Shown one piece after another: positions 26,756-35,377 of a stretch of DNA of 64,000 bases (position 1 is its first letter; each line of letters begins with the position of its first letter). The notes beneath the pieces were generated by a model that had not been told where the DNA came from, made no database searches, and saw nothing but the letters and a program-made list of their open reading frames with translations. The stretch spans positions 8,680,001 to 8,744,000 of the forward strand of contig NZ_CP108002.1 of NCBI RefSeq assembly GCF_041435055.1, written 5' to 3'. The DNA is from Streptomyces sp. NBC_00341. GTDB lineage: Bacteria; Actinomycetota; Actinomycetes; Streptomycetales; Streptomycetaceae. The translations under genes were made by a program, and so were the position numbers.

Positions 26756-28105
26756 ATGCACTTTTCGACAGCAGGCGGTCCGTTCTTCCGCCACCTGCGC
26801 ATGCGGCATGCGGTGGCGGCTTCCCTCGTAGCGGTGGCGCTGGTGGCCTACCTCGTCCTCCTCCCGTCCGACGGCCCGCGCTCGGTGCCCAGCAGCCCCT
26901 GCAGACCCGCCGGTTCGGTCGATTCGGTGCGCGAGGACACCCCCGCGAACCCCGACCTCGACGGGGACGGCTACGCCGACCTGGTGTACGAGAACTCCGA
27001 CACCGAGAACTTCGACGTGGTCGTCGTGCCCGGTTCCGGGCACGGCCCGGACCACGACCGTACGACCGTCCTCACCCGCGACGACCTCGGTGTGCCGGAC
27101 GACATCCAGACGGGCGACGACCCGTGGCAGCCCACGGTCGCCGACCTGGACGGGGACGGCCACGCCGACCTCGTAGTCAGCGGCGCCGCCCGGATCCTGT
27201 GGGGAGGCTCCAAGGGCCCGCAGGCCGGCGGAGCGCGCGGGCGCGTCCCACTGCCGGGCAGCGGATACAGCACCGCGCCGATCGCCGGCGACTTCGACGG
27301 GGACGGCCACACCGACCTGGTCGTCTTCAGGTCCTCCAACGAGGACCAGGAACTGGTCGTCCTCAAGGGACCGTTCAAGCGCTCCGGCGCCCCCGCCCGG
27401 ACCGTGGAGATCCCCAGTCCGGTCCGCGAGGGCGCGTCACCCGTGCTCGTCGCCGGGGACGCGGACGACGACCACGCCACCGATCTCGCGGTCTACGACT
27501 CCCCGTGGGACCCGCCCCTGCTGTTCACCGGCGGCGCCCGTACTCCCGGCGGCCTGAGCAAGGAGCCCGAGCGGCTGCCAGAGGGCGAGAACGTCGTCTT
27601 CGGCGACTTCGACGGCGACGGGCGACGCGACGTCGCCATCGGCCGGAGCTTCGTCGACGGCGATGACGAGCTCGACACACCCCACCGGCGCGGCCAGGTC
27701 AGCGTCCGCTACGGCAAGGAGCCGGGGAAGTGGGTCACCATGGACGGCGGCGACTACAAGGAGGGCTTCGGCACCAGGCTCGCCACCGGAGACTTCAACG
27801 GCGACGGCTGCGACGACCTGGCCGTACAGCTCACCAAGAAGAAGGAGACGGGGGACGCGCGGATCGAGGTGCTGCGGGGCGGCTCGGAGCAAGGGCTCGG
27901 GTCCAAGCCCTGGCGCGCCACCAAGCGCTCCGTGCCGGGTGACTACGGCCCCGCCGACGGCTCGCTCGTCACCGTCCACGACTGGGACGGCGACGGCCGC
28001 GCGGAACTGGCCCTTTTCGGCGGGGACAAATGGTGGATCACCGACGGCACGGCCCGCGACGAGGCGTCCTTCCCGTTCACTCCGGGCAAGGGCCGGCGTT
28101 CGTAG
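26756..28105 (+). CDS. Secreted or membrane-anchored FG-GAP/VCBS repeat protein
   Basis: 449 residues from ATG 26756; ATG 26801 is an equally good start. One hydrophobic helix (AVAASLVAVALVAYLVLLP, about 18-36) acts as signal or anchor. The rest is an integrin-alpha-like propeller with six Ca-binding loops of the form DxDGDGxxDL: DLDGDGYADL, DLDGDGHADL, DFDGDGHTDL, DFDGDGRRDV, DFNGDGCDDL, DWDGDGRAEL. No enzymatic motif is present. Probable role is binding at the cell surface. It follows the oxidase-ligase pair by 193 bases in the same direction, but co-transcription is uncertain. Confidence 0.8.
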   Translation: MHFSTAGGPFFRHLRMRHAVAASLVAVALVAYLVLLPSDGPRSVPSSPCRPAGSVDSVREDTPANPDLDGDGYADLVYENSDTENFDVVVVPGSGHGPDHDRTTVLTRDDLGVPDDIQTGDDPWQPTVADLDGDGHADLVVSGAARILWGGSKGPQAGGARGRVPLPGSGYSTAPIAGDFDGDGHTDLVVFRSSNEDQELVVLKGPFKRSGAPARTVEIPSPVREGASPVLVAGDADDDHATDLAVYDSPWDPPLLFTGGARTPGGLSKEPERLPEGENVVFGDFDGDGRRDVAIGRSFVDGDDELDTPHRRGQVSVRYGKEPGKWVTMDGGDYKEGFGTRLATGDFNGDGCDDLAVQLTKKKETGDARIEVLRGGSEQGLGSKPWRATKRSVPGDYGPADGSLVTVHDWDGDGRAELALFGGDKWWITDGTARDEASFPFTPGKGRRS

Positions 28106-28142
28106 GTTCAACCCGGTTCGGCAGCCGAGCGTGCGCGCGCGG

Positions 28143-28195
28143 CCGTGCCGCCGATGTCCCGGAGGTCGACGGCGTCCAGGACATCGGCGGCACGG
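28143..28195. terminator. Bidirectional terminator, perfect 17-bp stem
   Basis: CCGTGCCGCCGATGTCC (28143-28159) and GGACATCGGCGGCACGG (28179-28195) with a 19-base loop, between the convergent FG-GAP gene and the LacI-family gene. Confidence 0.8.
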
Positions 28196-28219
28196 CGCGC
28201 ACCAGCTGCCGACGCCGGG

Positions 28220-29236
28220 TCAGTGCGTCCCGTAGCGGATGACGTGGGTGGGGACGACGGTCCTGCGGGCAGGGATCGGCCCGGTGGCCGAGCCGTTGAT
28301 CCGGTCGATGAGCATCTGGCCCGCCCGCCGGCCGATCTCGTCGGCGTCGTACGAGACGATCGTCAGCGGCAGGCCGAGGACGTCCGCGAGGTCGAAGTCG
28401 TCGAAGCCGGCGAGTGCGACCGGCCTGCCGAGCTCCCGCACGGCGCGGATGGCGCCCTGCGTCAGGCGGTTGTTGGTGCAGAACAGCGCCGTCGGCGCGT
28501 CCGGCGCGTCGAGCAGCGCCCGGGCGGCGGCCTGCGCGGTGGCCACATCGGTGAGCCCGCGCCGCACCCGGCTCTCGGCCGGTTCGATTCCGGCGCTCTC
28601 GTGCGCGGCCCAGTAGCCGCGGAACCGCTCCGCTCCGGTGTAGAGCGCGGGCGGGTTGCCCAGGAAACCGATGCGGCGGTGGCCGTCCGCGATGAGCTGT
28701 CCGGTGGCCTGCTCTGCGCCGCCGAAGTCGTCGACCAGAACGCAGTCGGCATCCATCCCGGCGGGCGGCCGGGACGCCAGCACGATCGGCATGCCGCGCA
28801 GCGCCGCGGGCGCCAGATGGCGGTGACTGCTGCCCGCCGGGACGACGATCATGCCGTCGACCTGACGGGACGCCAGGTCCTCCACGAGCCCGCGCTCCTT
28901 GTCGACCTGTTCCGCGGTGTTGCTGAGCAGCACCCGAAGACCGTGCTCGGACGCCACCTCCTGCACACCGAGCGCCAGACGCGAGTAGAACGGGTTGGCG
29001 AGGTTGGTGACGACCAGCCCGATCATCCCGCTGCCGCCCAGCCGCAGACTGCGCGCCGTCTCGTTGCGCCGGTAGCCGAGCGACTCGACGGCGGCGAGCA
29101 CGCGCTCGCGCGCCGTCTCGCTGACCCGGGCGTCGTTCTTGAGTACCCGGGAGACGGTCATGGCGCTGACACCGGCGCTGGCGGCCACGTCGCGCATCGT
29201 CGGGGCGGCGCCGTCGCCCGACCGGTGCTGTGCCAT
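28220..29236 (-). CDS. LacI-family regulator of the mannan locus
   Basis: 338 residues. Helix-turn-helix with hinge: TMRDVAASAGVSAMTVSRVLKNDARVSETARERVLAAVESLGYRRN (about 13-58), then the sugar-binding core with GLVVTNLANPFYSRLALGVQ and FDDFDLADVLGLPLTIVSYD. The ATG at 29236 has AGGAG 8 bases upstream. It is 55 bases downstream of the ROK kinase gene and is probably the last gene of the isomerase-kinase-regulator operon, giving feedback. The two matching 14-bp sites over the divergent promoters at 31961-32087 are its likely operators; mannose or a manno-oligosaccharide would be the natural inducer (inference). Confidence 0.88.
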   Translation of the reverse strand: MAQHRSGDGAAPTMRDVAASAGVSAMTVSRVLKNDARVSETARERVLAAVESLGYRRNETARSLRLGGSGMIGLVVTNLANPFYSRLALGVQEVASEHGLRVLLSNTAEQVDKERGLVEDLASRQVDGMIVVPAGSSHRHLAPAALRGMPIVLASRPPAGMDADCVLVDDFGGAEQATGQLIADGHRRIGFLGNPPALYTGAERFRGYWAAHESAGIEPAESRVRRGLTDVATAQAAARALLDAPDAPTALFCTNNRLTQGAIRAVRELGRPVALAGFDDFDLADVLGLPLTIVSYDADEIGRRAGQMLIDRINGSATGPIPARRTVVPTHVIRYGTH

Positions 29237-29291
29237 GGGCGGTTCTCCTGCGGGGTCGTCGGGTGGCCGGTGGGTCGCGAACGCCGTCATT

Positions 29292-30215
29292 CTAGGTCCG
29301 TACCGGGGGAGCGGCGGCCCCGTGCAGAGCCCAGTGGGCGGCGCCGATGAGCGGTGCTTCGGCAGGGCGCATGGCCGTGACGGTCACGGGCGCGGTCCCG
29401 GGGGCCCACGACTCGAAGCCTTCCCGGACGGCCGGCTCCACGAGGTCCCAGGAGCCGGTCATCGAGCCCCCGACGACCATGAGGTCGGGCCGGAACCGTT
29501 CGCACCAGGGAGCGAGCGCCCGTCCCAGTGCGCCGAAGCAGTGCCGGACCGTACGCAGGGCGTGGGCGTCCCCGGCGCGGGCCGAGCCGGCGATGTCGTG
29601 CACGTCCGGGAGCGGTCCGGTGCCGGGCACGGCGGCGGTCCGGGCGTAGAACAAGCGGATCGCCCGTCGCGAGACCACCTCCTCCAGCGGGAGCCCGTCG
29701 ACGGCGAGCCGGTGAACCCTGCCGTCGGGCGGCACGTCGGGGCCCGACACGACCGGGTGCCCGCCGTCCAGGAAGGAGGAGCCGACGCCGGTGCCGAGCG
29801 TGATGCACACCGCCCTGCGCCGCCCTGCGGCCGCGCCCGCCCGGTACTCGCCCATGGCGAAGGCATCTGCGTCATTGACGAAACTGATGCCGCTCGGGGC
29901 CCCCGGGAGCCGGCCGAGCAGCTCCGCGCCCACGTCCACACCGTGCAGCGACTCGAACTTGCCGATTCCCCGGAAGCGCCCGACCCCCGTGGCGTAGTCG
30001 AAGGGACCCGGTATCGCCACGCCCCAGTGAGCGGCTTCCGGGACGTCCACGCGGTGGGCGACCGCGGCGATCGCGTCGAGGAGTTCGCGGGCAGCCGCGT
30101 CGGCGGGGACCGGTTGCCGTACGGCCGAGAAGGGGGCGGGCAGCCGGGCCCCGGTGTCGATGACGGCGGCCGTCACATGTGTGCCGCCGATCTCCAGCAC
30201 GGGAACGTGGCTCAT
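29292..30215 (-). CDS. ROK-family sugar kinase, probable mannokinase
   Basis: 307 residues. ROK kinases phosphorylate free sugars with ATP. The N-terminal phosphate motif is LEIGGTHVTAAVID (about 7-20), the sugar-binding part WGVAIPGPFDY and GISFVNDADAFAMGEY (about 108-123, with the catalytic Asp in NDAD), and the second ATP motif ITLGTGVGSSFLDGG. The zinc-site CxCGxxGC of many ROK members is not present. The genes for a mannose-6-phosphate isomerase (4-base ATGA overlap upstream) and alpha-mannosidases nearby point to mannose as substrate; this is context, not sequence. Confidence 0.82.
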   Translation of the reverse strand: MSHVPVLEIGGTHVTAAVIDTGARLPAPFSAVRQPVPADAAARELLDAIAAVAHRVDVPEAAHWGVAIPGPFDYATGVGRFRGIGKFESLHGVDVGAELLGRLPGAPSGISFVNDADAFAMGEYRAGAAAGRRRAVCITLGTGVGSSFLDGGHPVVSGPDVPPDGRVHRLAVDGLPLEEVVSRRAIRLFYARTAAVPGTGPLPDVHDIAGSARAGDAHALRTVRHCFGALGRALAPWCERFRPDLMVVGGSMTGSWDLVEPAVREGFESWAPGTAPVTVTAMRPAEAPLIGAAHWALHGAAAPPVRT

Positions 30216-31924
30216 ACCCGCGTCACCAGGGACTTCACCACGTGCACCGGCCCGCTGCCGACCGGGTGCAGCCGGTAGGGGCCGACGGACGCGGGCACGG
30301 TGAGGGTCTCGGCGAAGGCGAGGTCATGACGGAGACCGCCGGCGGTCTCCACGACGATGCCGTCACCGGCCGAGACGTTGAGGATGTGGAAGCGGCCCGC
30401 GGTGTCGTCCTCCGCGGCCTCCGGTCCCTCGATCACGAAGCGGTGCACCGCGTAGAACATGTCGGGCAGGGCGCCGACGACCTCCTCGCGCCAGCCCCGG
30501 CCCTCGCGCAGGGTCCGCGGCTGCTGGACGAGGTCCTTCAGGACGTCGTCGCCGCGCCGGGAGGTGTCGAGGTTGGCGAAGGCGTGCGCGTACGAGAGCG
30601 GCCGCGGCGCACCGGAGACGCCCCTGCGCAGCCAGTCGTAGAAGCGCAGCGAGTAGAGGTAGGGCGTGGCGCTGATCTCCAGGACGAGGTTGCCCTCGCC
30701 GGACGAGTGCGGGGTGCCGGCCGGGATCATGAACAGCTGCCCGGCGTCCGACGGGTGCTTCATGACGTGCTCCTCGACGCGCAGCGGGAGCCCGTCCGCA
30801 GCGGCCGCCTCGACCTCCTTGCGCATGACGTCCACGTCAGTACTGTCCCGCAGGCCGAGATAGACCTGTGCGCCGGGTTCGCTCGCGGTCACGTAGTACG
30901 TCTCGTGCTGGGTGTACGGCCAGCCGAAGGTCTCCCGCATGTACTGCTCCTGCGGATGCAGGTGCAGGGACAGGTTGCCGCCGCCGACCGTGTCGAGGTA
31001 GTCGAAGCGGATGGGGAAGGACGTGCCGTAGCGGCGGTGGACGTCCGGGCCGAGGAACTCCTCGGGGTGGAGTTCGCAGAGCAGCTGGAAGGGGATCTCC
31101 ACCTGGGCAGTCTCGTCCTGGCCGACCAGGATCCCGGCCTCGGGGGCGATGAGCTCGTAGCCGAGGGCCGTGTTGCCGTTCGGTGGCTCGAAGCCCAGCT
31201 CCCGCACGGCCCACTGTCCGCCCCACGGGGTGGAGTTGAAGAAGGGGCGGGTGCGGACGGGACCGGTTGCCAGAGCGGCGAGGGTGGCGCGCACGGCGTC
31301 GCCGTCCAGCGAGGCGGGACCCTGCTCGCCCTGAAGGTCGACCCATCGGTCCACCCGGTGGGCGACGGCGTCGCGGTGGCGGTCGCCGACAGGCCAGTCG
31401 GTGTAGAAGAGGCTGCGCAGCTCACCGGGGGTCCCGGGACGGCCGAGGTTGGCACCGAGCGGCAGTTCTCCCCGGGTGACCGCCTCCTCCGCGTACCGCT
31501 TGGGCAGGTCGGCCCACCACAGCAGATCGGGCTCGGCGAGGGCGGCTCCCGGGCCGAAGACCAGCAGGACGCCGGCCTGCGGGCGTCGCTGGAGAGGCGG
31601 CTTCTCGAAGAGGTCGCCCATCGAGAACTCGGCGAGGGGCAGGAAGAACGGGTCCGCGTCCGGGCCCGGGACACAGAGCCGTTCGACGGCCGCCGCGGAC
31701 CAGAGGTCACGCACGTCGCACAGGGCGACCTCGGTGCCCCGGACGCGGAGGGCGGCGGCGAGGGAGCCCGCGGCCTCCTCCCAGTCCAGTGCGGCGGGCC
31801 CGTCGAGGGCGAGGACGGTGGCGGCCGTCGGCAGGGCCGCCGCGGCGGCCGCCCAGCCGGTGACGACGGTTCCGCCGGTGGCGGCGTACCGAGGGTTGCG
31901 TTCGTAGGGACGGGGCTGGTGCAC
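30212..31924 (-). CDS. Class I mannose-6-phosphate isomerase, long form
   Basis: 570 residues. Interconverts mannose-6-phosphate and fructose-6-phosphate. The C-terminal two-thirds is the cupin isomerase, with GGGNLSLHLHPQEQYMRETFG (metal-binding His pair, about residues 334-352), then KHPSDAGQLFMIPAGTPHSSGEGNLVLEIS. The first 200 residues look like a degenerate nucleotide-kinase-type domain (ATVLALDGPAALDWEEAAGSLAAAL) without a P-loop; this extended form is known in actinobacteria as far as I recall. GTG at 31924 has AGGAG about 6 bases upstream. First gene of the minus-strand operon, coupled to the ROK kinase gene. Confidence 0.82.
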   Translation of the reverse strand: MHQPRPYERNPRYAATGGTVVTGWAAAAAALPTAATVLALDGPAALDWEEAAGSLAAALRVRGTEVALCDVRDLWSAAAVERLCVPGPDADPFFLPLAEFSMGDLFEKPPLQRRPQAGVLLVFGPGAALAEPDLLWWADLPKRYAEEAVTRGELPLGANLGRPGTPGELRSLFYTDWPVGDRHRDAVAHRVDRWVDLQGEQGPASLDGDAVRATLAALATGPVRTRPFFNSTPWGGQWAVRELGFEPPNGNTALGYELIAPEAGILVGQDETAQVEIPFQLLCELHPEEFLGPDVHRRYGTSFPIRFDYLDTVGGGNLSLHLHPQEQYMRETFGWPYTQHETYYVTASEPGAQVYLGLRDSTDVDVMRKEVEAAAADGLPLRVEEHVMKHPSDAGQLFMIPAGTPHSSGEGNLVLEISATPYLYSLRFYDWLRRGVSGAPRPLSYAHAFANLDTSRRGDDVLKDLVQQPRTLREGRGWREEVVGALPDMFYAVHRFVIEGPEAAEDDTAGRFHILNVSAGDGIVVETAGGLRHDLAFAETLTVPASVGPYRLHPVGSGPVHVVKSLVTRV

Positions 31925-31960
31925 AGATGCTCCTGAGGACGGGGACCGGCAAGCGGCTGA

Positions 31961-31989
31961 ATGGTATCGATAACACTCCACGTGAACAA
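31961..31989 (-). promoter_or_regulatory. Promoter and operator of the isomerase-kinase-lacI operon
   Basis: On the minus strand TTGTTC (31984-31989) and TACCAT (31961-31966) are 17 bases apart. The near-palindrome TGGTATCGATAACA (31962-31975, plus-strand reading) covers the -10 region, so a bound LacI protein would block polymerase. Confidence 0.6.
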
Positions 31990-32058
31990 GGTGGGCGAGA
32001 TGATGACCAGTAAGTACCCGCCCTGAAGTGCAGATCTGTAGAAGTGCAAGAGAAACCC

Positions 32059-32087
32059 TTGTCTCGACCTCATGGTGTCGTTAACAT
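32059..32087 (+). promoter_or_regulatory. Promoter and operator of the mannan uptake/hydrolase operon
   Basis: TTGTCT (32059-32064) and TAACAT (32082-32087) are 17 bases apart. TGGTGTCGTTAACA (32073-32086) overlaps the -10 and matches the site at 31962-31975 in 12 of 14 bases and in the same orientation. Confidence 0.6.
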
Positions 32088-32194
32088 CCTGGCAATCCGG
32101 AGCGCGGAGACGAACGGCGTACGCGCATCCGGTGGATCTCCACACCGCGCCCCGGAGCCACGGATCCCCCGGGGGTCCAGAGGGAAGTGAACCC

Positions 32195-33511
32195 ATGAGA
32201 TCAACCGGCGGGACGACAGAGCAGTCGTCTCCCCCGCTCCGCCGACGCACCGTGCTGGCGGGCCTCGGGGCCGGCGCGGCGACCGTGCTGGCCGGCGGCT
32301 GCGCGCGGGGCGACAGCACCGCCTCCATACCGGGCACGACGTCACTGGCCAACGACAACGCGACCTGGGACGCGGGCTATGTCGCGGCCGGACGCGAGCT
32401 GAAGAAGCTCACCGGCTACGCGCTGCGCCCGCTGTCCAACCCGAACCCCACCGCCTACACGCAGGTCACGCAGATCTCCCTGCAGACGACCAAGGCGACG
32501 GACCTGATCAAGTGGCAGTCCGGCTACAACCTCAAGCAGCTCGCCCGCACCGGCAGCCTCAGCGATCTGACACAGGTGTGGGAGGCGTACGAGCGCAAGG
32601 GCTGGGTCACCAAGTCCCTGCGCGACGCGATGTCCTACCGGGGCTCCGTGTACGGGGTGCCCCTCTACCAGTCGTACTACGTGCTGTTCTACAACACGCG
32701 GTTGTTCGACAGGCACAGACTGCGGGCGCCGGAGACCTGGGACGAGCTGCTGCACAACGCGGAGGTGCTCAAGAGGGCCGGCGTCACCCCGTTCGTCGCC
32801 ACGCAGAGCGGCAACTGGCCCGCGTACGAGTGGTTCGAGGAGCTCATCAGCAAGGTCGACCCGGTCTTCTACGCCGACCTGATCGCCGGCCGGGCCCGGT
32901 ACACCGATCCGCAGGCGCACAAGGCCATGCAGATCTGGCAGGACTTCATGAAGAAGGGCTGGATGACCCCGGCCGACTTCGACCAGAACAACGGACCCGC
33001 CGCTCTGAAGACCGGCAAGGTCGGCATGTTCCTGCACGGCTCCTGGCAGTCGCAGGGACTGGCGGCGGCGGGGATGAAACCGGGAGAGGGCTTCGACGCC
33101 TTCGTCCTGCCTCCGGTCGACGCCTCCACGAAGCGATCCGTGATCACCGAGGCGGGCGTCCTCGCCGTGCCGGAGAAGGCCGTGTCGCGCGACGCCGCCA
33201 TGGCCAACGCCGCCCACTGGCTGCACCCCTCCGTCCAGCGGGTGTGGACCGACTTCCTCCAGGACGGCTCGGCCAACCCGCAGGCGGTCACCTCCAATCC
33301 GGTGCTCGCCCGCCTCCGGAAGAGGGCGCAGCGCGAGCACTGGACCGAACTGCCCCGCTACGGACAGTCCGGGCCGCCCAACCTCATGCAGGGAAACACC
33401 GATGACCTGGGAGCCTTCATGACGCAGGCCATGTCGCCCGAGGCGACGCTGCGCAGTATGGCCGGCCGCGCCTCCAAGGAGTGGGCAGCCTGGAACAAGG
33501 ACGAATCATGA
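32195..33511 (+). CDS. ABC sugar transporter substrate-binding lipoprotein
   Basis: 438 residues, family 1 solute-binding protein. LRRRTVLAGLGAGAATVLAGGC (about 15-37) combines a Tat-like Arg run with a lipobox (LAGGC), so it is exported and lipid-anchored. The mature domain has the usual MalE/UgpB-like features: YNLKQLARTGSLSDLTQVWE, YGVPLYQSYYVLFYNTRLFDRHRL, and GKVGMFLHGSWQSQGL. The ATG at 32195 has AGAGGGAAG upstream. First gene of the uptake operon, coupled to two permease genes. Substrate is likely an alpha-manno-oligosaccharide made by the GH76 enzyme. Confidence 0.88.
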   Translation: MRSTGGTTEQSSPPLRRRTVLAGLGAGAATVLAGGCARGDSTASIPGTTSLANDNATWDAGYVAAGRELKKLTGYALRPLSNPNPTAYTQVTQISLQTTKATDLIKWQSGYNLKQLARTGSLSDLTQVWEAYERKGWVTKSLRDAMSYRGSVYGVPLYQSYYVLFYNTRLFDRHRLRAPETWDELLHNAEVLKRAGVTPFVATQSGNWPAYEWFEELISKVDPVFYADLIAGRARYTDPQAHKAMQIWQDFMKKGWMTPADFDQNNGPAALKTGKVGMFLHGSWQSQGLAAAGMKPGEGFDAFVLPPVDASTKRSVITEAGVLAVPEKAVSRDAAMANAAHWLHPSVQRVWTDFLQDGSANPQAVTSNPVLARLRKRAQREHWTELPRYGQSGPPNLMQGNTDDLGAFMTQAMSPEATLRSMAGRASKEWAAWNKDES

Positions 33512-34449
33512 CATCGGCGGTCGACCGGCGCCCCACGGCGGCCCCCTCATCCGTCCCGTCGCCCGTACCCCCGGTGCGCACACCTCCACGCAGGCTGAAG
33601 GACAGGCTGGCCGGAGCCGGCTTCCTGGCGCCCGCCGTCCTGTTCGTCGCAGCCCTGCTCCTCACCCCGTTCGCGGTGACGCTGTACCGGAGCTTCTTCA
33701 GCGACGGCCGGGTCTCCGGCTTCGACTGGTTCACCAACTACGGGCTCTTCCTCAGCGATCCGGTCCTCGCGAAATCCATCGAGAACACCCTGATGTGGGT
33801 GGTCGGCACGGTCGCCCTGCCGCTGGTCCTGGGTCTGGGTATCGCCGTCATGACCAACGGATCCGGGTGGTCCCGGGTGGCGCGGCTGCTCGTGGTCCTG
33901 CCCTACGCGATCTCCGGCTCCGCCGTGGCCGTCGTGTGGAACTTCATCCTCACCACGGACGGCGCGGCCAACCAGGCCCTCCAGGCGCTCGGCCTCGGCT
34001 CGTTCGCCCAGGGCTGGCTGCTCGAATGGCCGGGCAACACCCTCGTCATGATCGTCGCCAACACCTGGCAGTCCACCGGTGTGGCCGTGATCCTCTTCCT
34101 GGTCGGTCTGCAGACCATCCCGCCGGAGACCCTGGAGGCCGCGTCCCTCGACGGGGCCGACGGCCTGCGGAAGTTCTGGTACGTCGTCATGCCGCAGCTG
34201 CGGACCGTCTCCGTGATCGTCGTCGGCAGCAGCCTGGTCAACGGGCTCAAGTCGTTCGACCTGATCTGGGTGCTGACGCAGGGCGGCCCCGGCCGCAACT
34301 CCGAGACGCTCGCGGTCTCGATGTACCAGGAGACGTTCCTCGCGCTGCGTCCCGGCGCCGGGGCGGCGGTCGCCGTCGTCCTCACCGTCATCGTGCTGCT
34401 GGCCTCCTGGCTGTATCTGCGGCGCCAGCTGACCCCGAAAGGCGCATGA
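33508..34449 (+). CDS. ABC sugar transporter permease 1 (MalF-type)
   Basis: 313 residues, six membrane helices after a Pro-rich cytoplasmic start. The ATPase-contact EAA loop is ETLEAASLDGADGLRKFWYVVMPQL (about 210-234). The ATG at 33508 overlaps the preceding stop (ATGA). No ATP-binding subunit is encoded in the operon. Streptomyces sugar importers of this type use the shared ATPase MsiK, encoded elsewhere. Confidence 0.9.
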   Translation: MTSAVDRRPTAAPSSVPSPVPPVRTPPRRLKDRLAGAGFLAPAVLFVAALLLTPFAVTLYRSFFSDGRVSGFDWFTNYGLFLSDPVLAKSIENTLMWVVGTVALPLVLGLGIAVMTNGSGWSRVARLLVVLPYAISGSAVAVVWNFILTTDGAANQALQALGLGSFAQGWLLEWPGNTLVMIVANTWQSTGVAVILFLVGLQTIPPETLEAASLDGADGLRKFWYVVMPQLRTVSVIVVGSSLVNGLKSFDLIWVLTQGGPGRNSETLAVSMYQETFLALRPGAGAAVAVVLTVIVLLASWLYLRRQLTPKGA

Positions 34450-35282
34450 GCATGTCCACCCGCCGTATCACCGCCGGCACCGCCGTCCGCAACACCGTCC
34501 TGGTGCTCGTCTCCCTCCTCTGGGCCGTGCCGACCTGGCTGCTGGTGGTCAACGCACTGGTGCCCGCCGCCGAGTACGGCGGCAGCCCGCACTGGCTGCC
34601 GCACGGGGGATTCGGCCTGTTCGACAACATGTCCCAGGCGTGGACCCGGGCCAGGCTGGGCCCCGCGATGGGCAACAGCCTGCTGTACGCGGTGACCAGC
34701 TCGGCCGCGGCGATCGTGGTCGCCACGACCGCCGCGTTCGCCACCGTGATCATGCCCGTGAAGCGCAAGGCACTGTGGTTTTGGCTGATCTACTCGGGCA
34801 CCCTGCTGCCCCTCCAGGTCTTCCTGCGGCCGCTGTTCCTCGCTTACGCGCGCACCGGCCTCTACGACGCGCAGATCGGCCTGTTCGTGGTCTATGTCGC
34901 GGTGGCGATCCCGTTCGCGTACTTCATCATGCGCAACTTCGCCCAGACCCTGCCCGGTGAGGTGATCGAGGCCGCGCGGCTGGACGGCGCGTCCTGGTGG
35001 CGGGTCTTCTGGCAGATCCACGTGCCGCTGTCCAGGTCCGCGATGGTCGCCGCGTTCGTCTTCCAGTTCGTCGCCGTCTGGAACGACCTCCTCTTCGGGA
35101 TCACCCTGTCCACCAGCCGCAACATCCGTCCGGTGATGGCCGCGCTCGCCGAACTCCAGGGCAACTACTCCAACGTCGGCCCCCCGGTCGTACTGGGCGG
35201 AGCGCTCCTCGTCTCGCTGCCGACCGTCGTCCTGTTCTTCTCCGCTCAGCGGTTCTTCGTCAGCAGTCTCAAGCTCGGCTGA
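34446..35282 (+). CDS. ABC sugar transporter permease 2 (MalG-type)
   Basis: 278 residues, six membrane helices. EAA loop is GEVIEAARLDGASWWRVFWQIHVPL (about 168-192) and the MalG-type C-terminus is QRFFVSSLKLG, ending in the family-typical position. It overlaps permease 1 by ATGA. The next gene (GH76) follows after 95 bases. Confidence 0.9.
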   Translation: MSMSTRRITAGTAVRNTVLVLVSLLWAVPTWLLVVNALVPAAEYGGSPHWLPHGGFGLFDNMSQAWTRARLGPAMGNSLLYAVTSSAAAIVVATTAAFATVIMPVKRKALWFWLIYSGTLLPLQVFLRPLFLAYARTGLYDAQIGLFVVYVAVAIPFAYFIMRNFAQTLPGEVIEAARLDGASWWRVFWQIHVPLSRSAMVAAFVFQFVAVWNDLLFGITLSTSRNIRPVMAALAELQGNYSNVGPPVVLGGALLVSLPTVVLFFSAQRFFVSSLKLG

Positions 35283-35377
35283 CCCCGGCCGCCGAGGCGG
35301 CACGCGACAGCCCGCCCGCCGCCTCGGACCAGCGGCCCCCGCCCCGACGCCCCGAGCCGAACCCGAAAGGCACCCCG

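Noticed and set aside
30179..31936. 585-codon plus-strand frame opposite the mannose-6-phosphate isomerase gene
   Set aside because: Antisense shadow; no start signals or motifs, while the minus strand encodes a recognisable enzyme.
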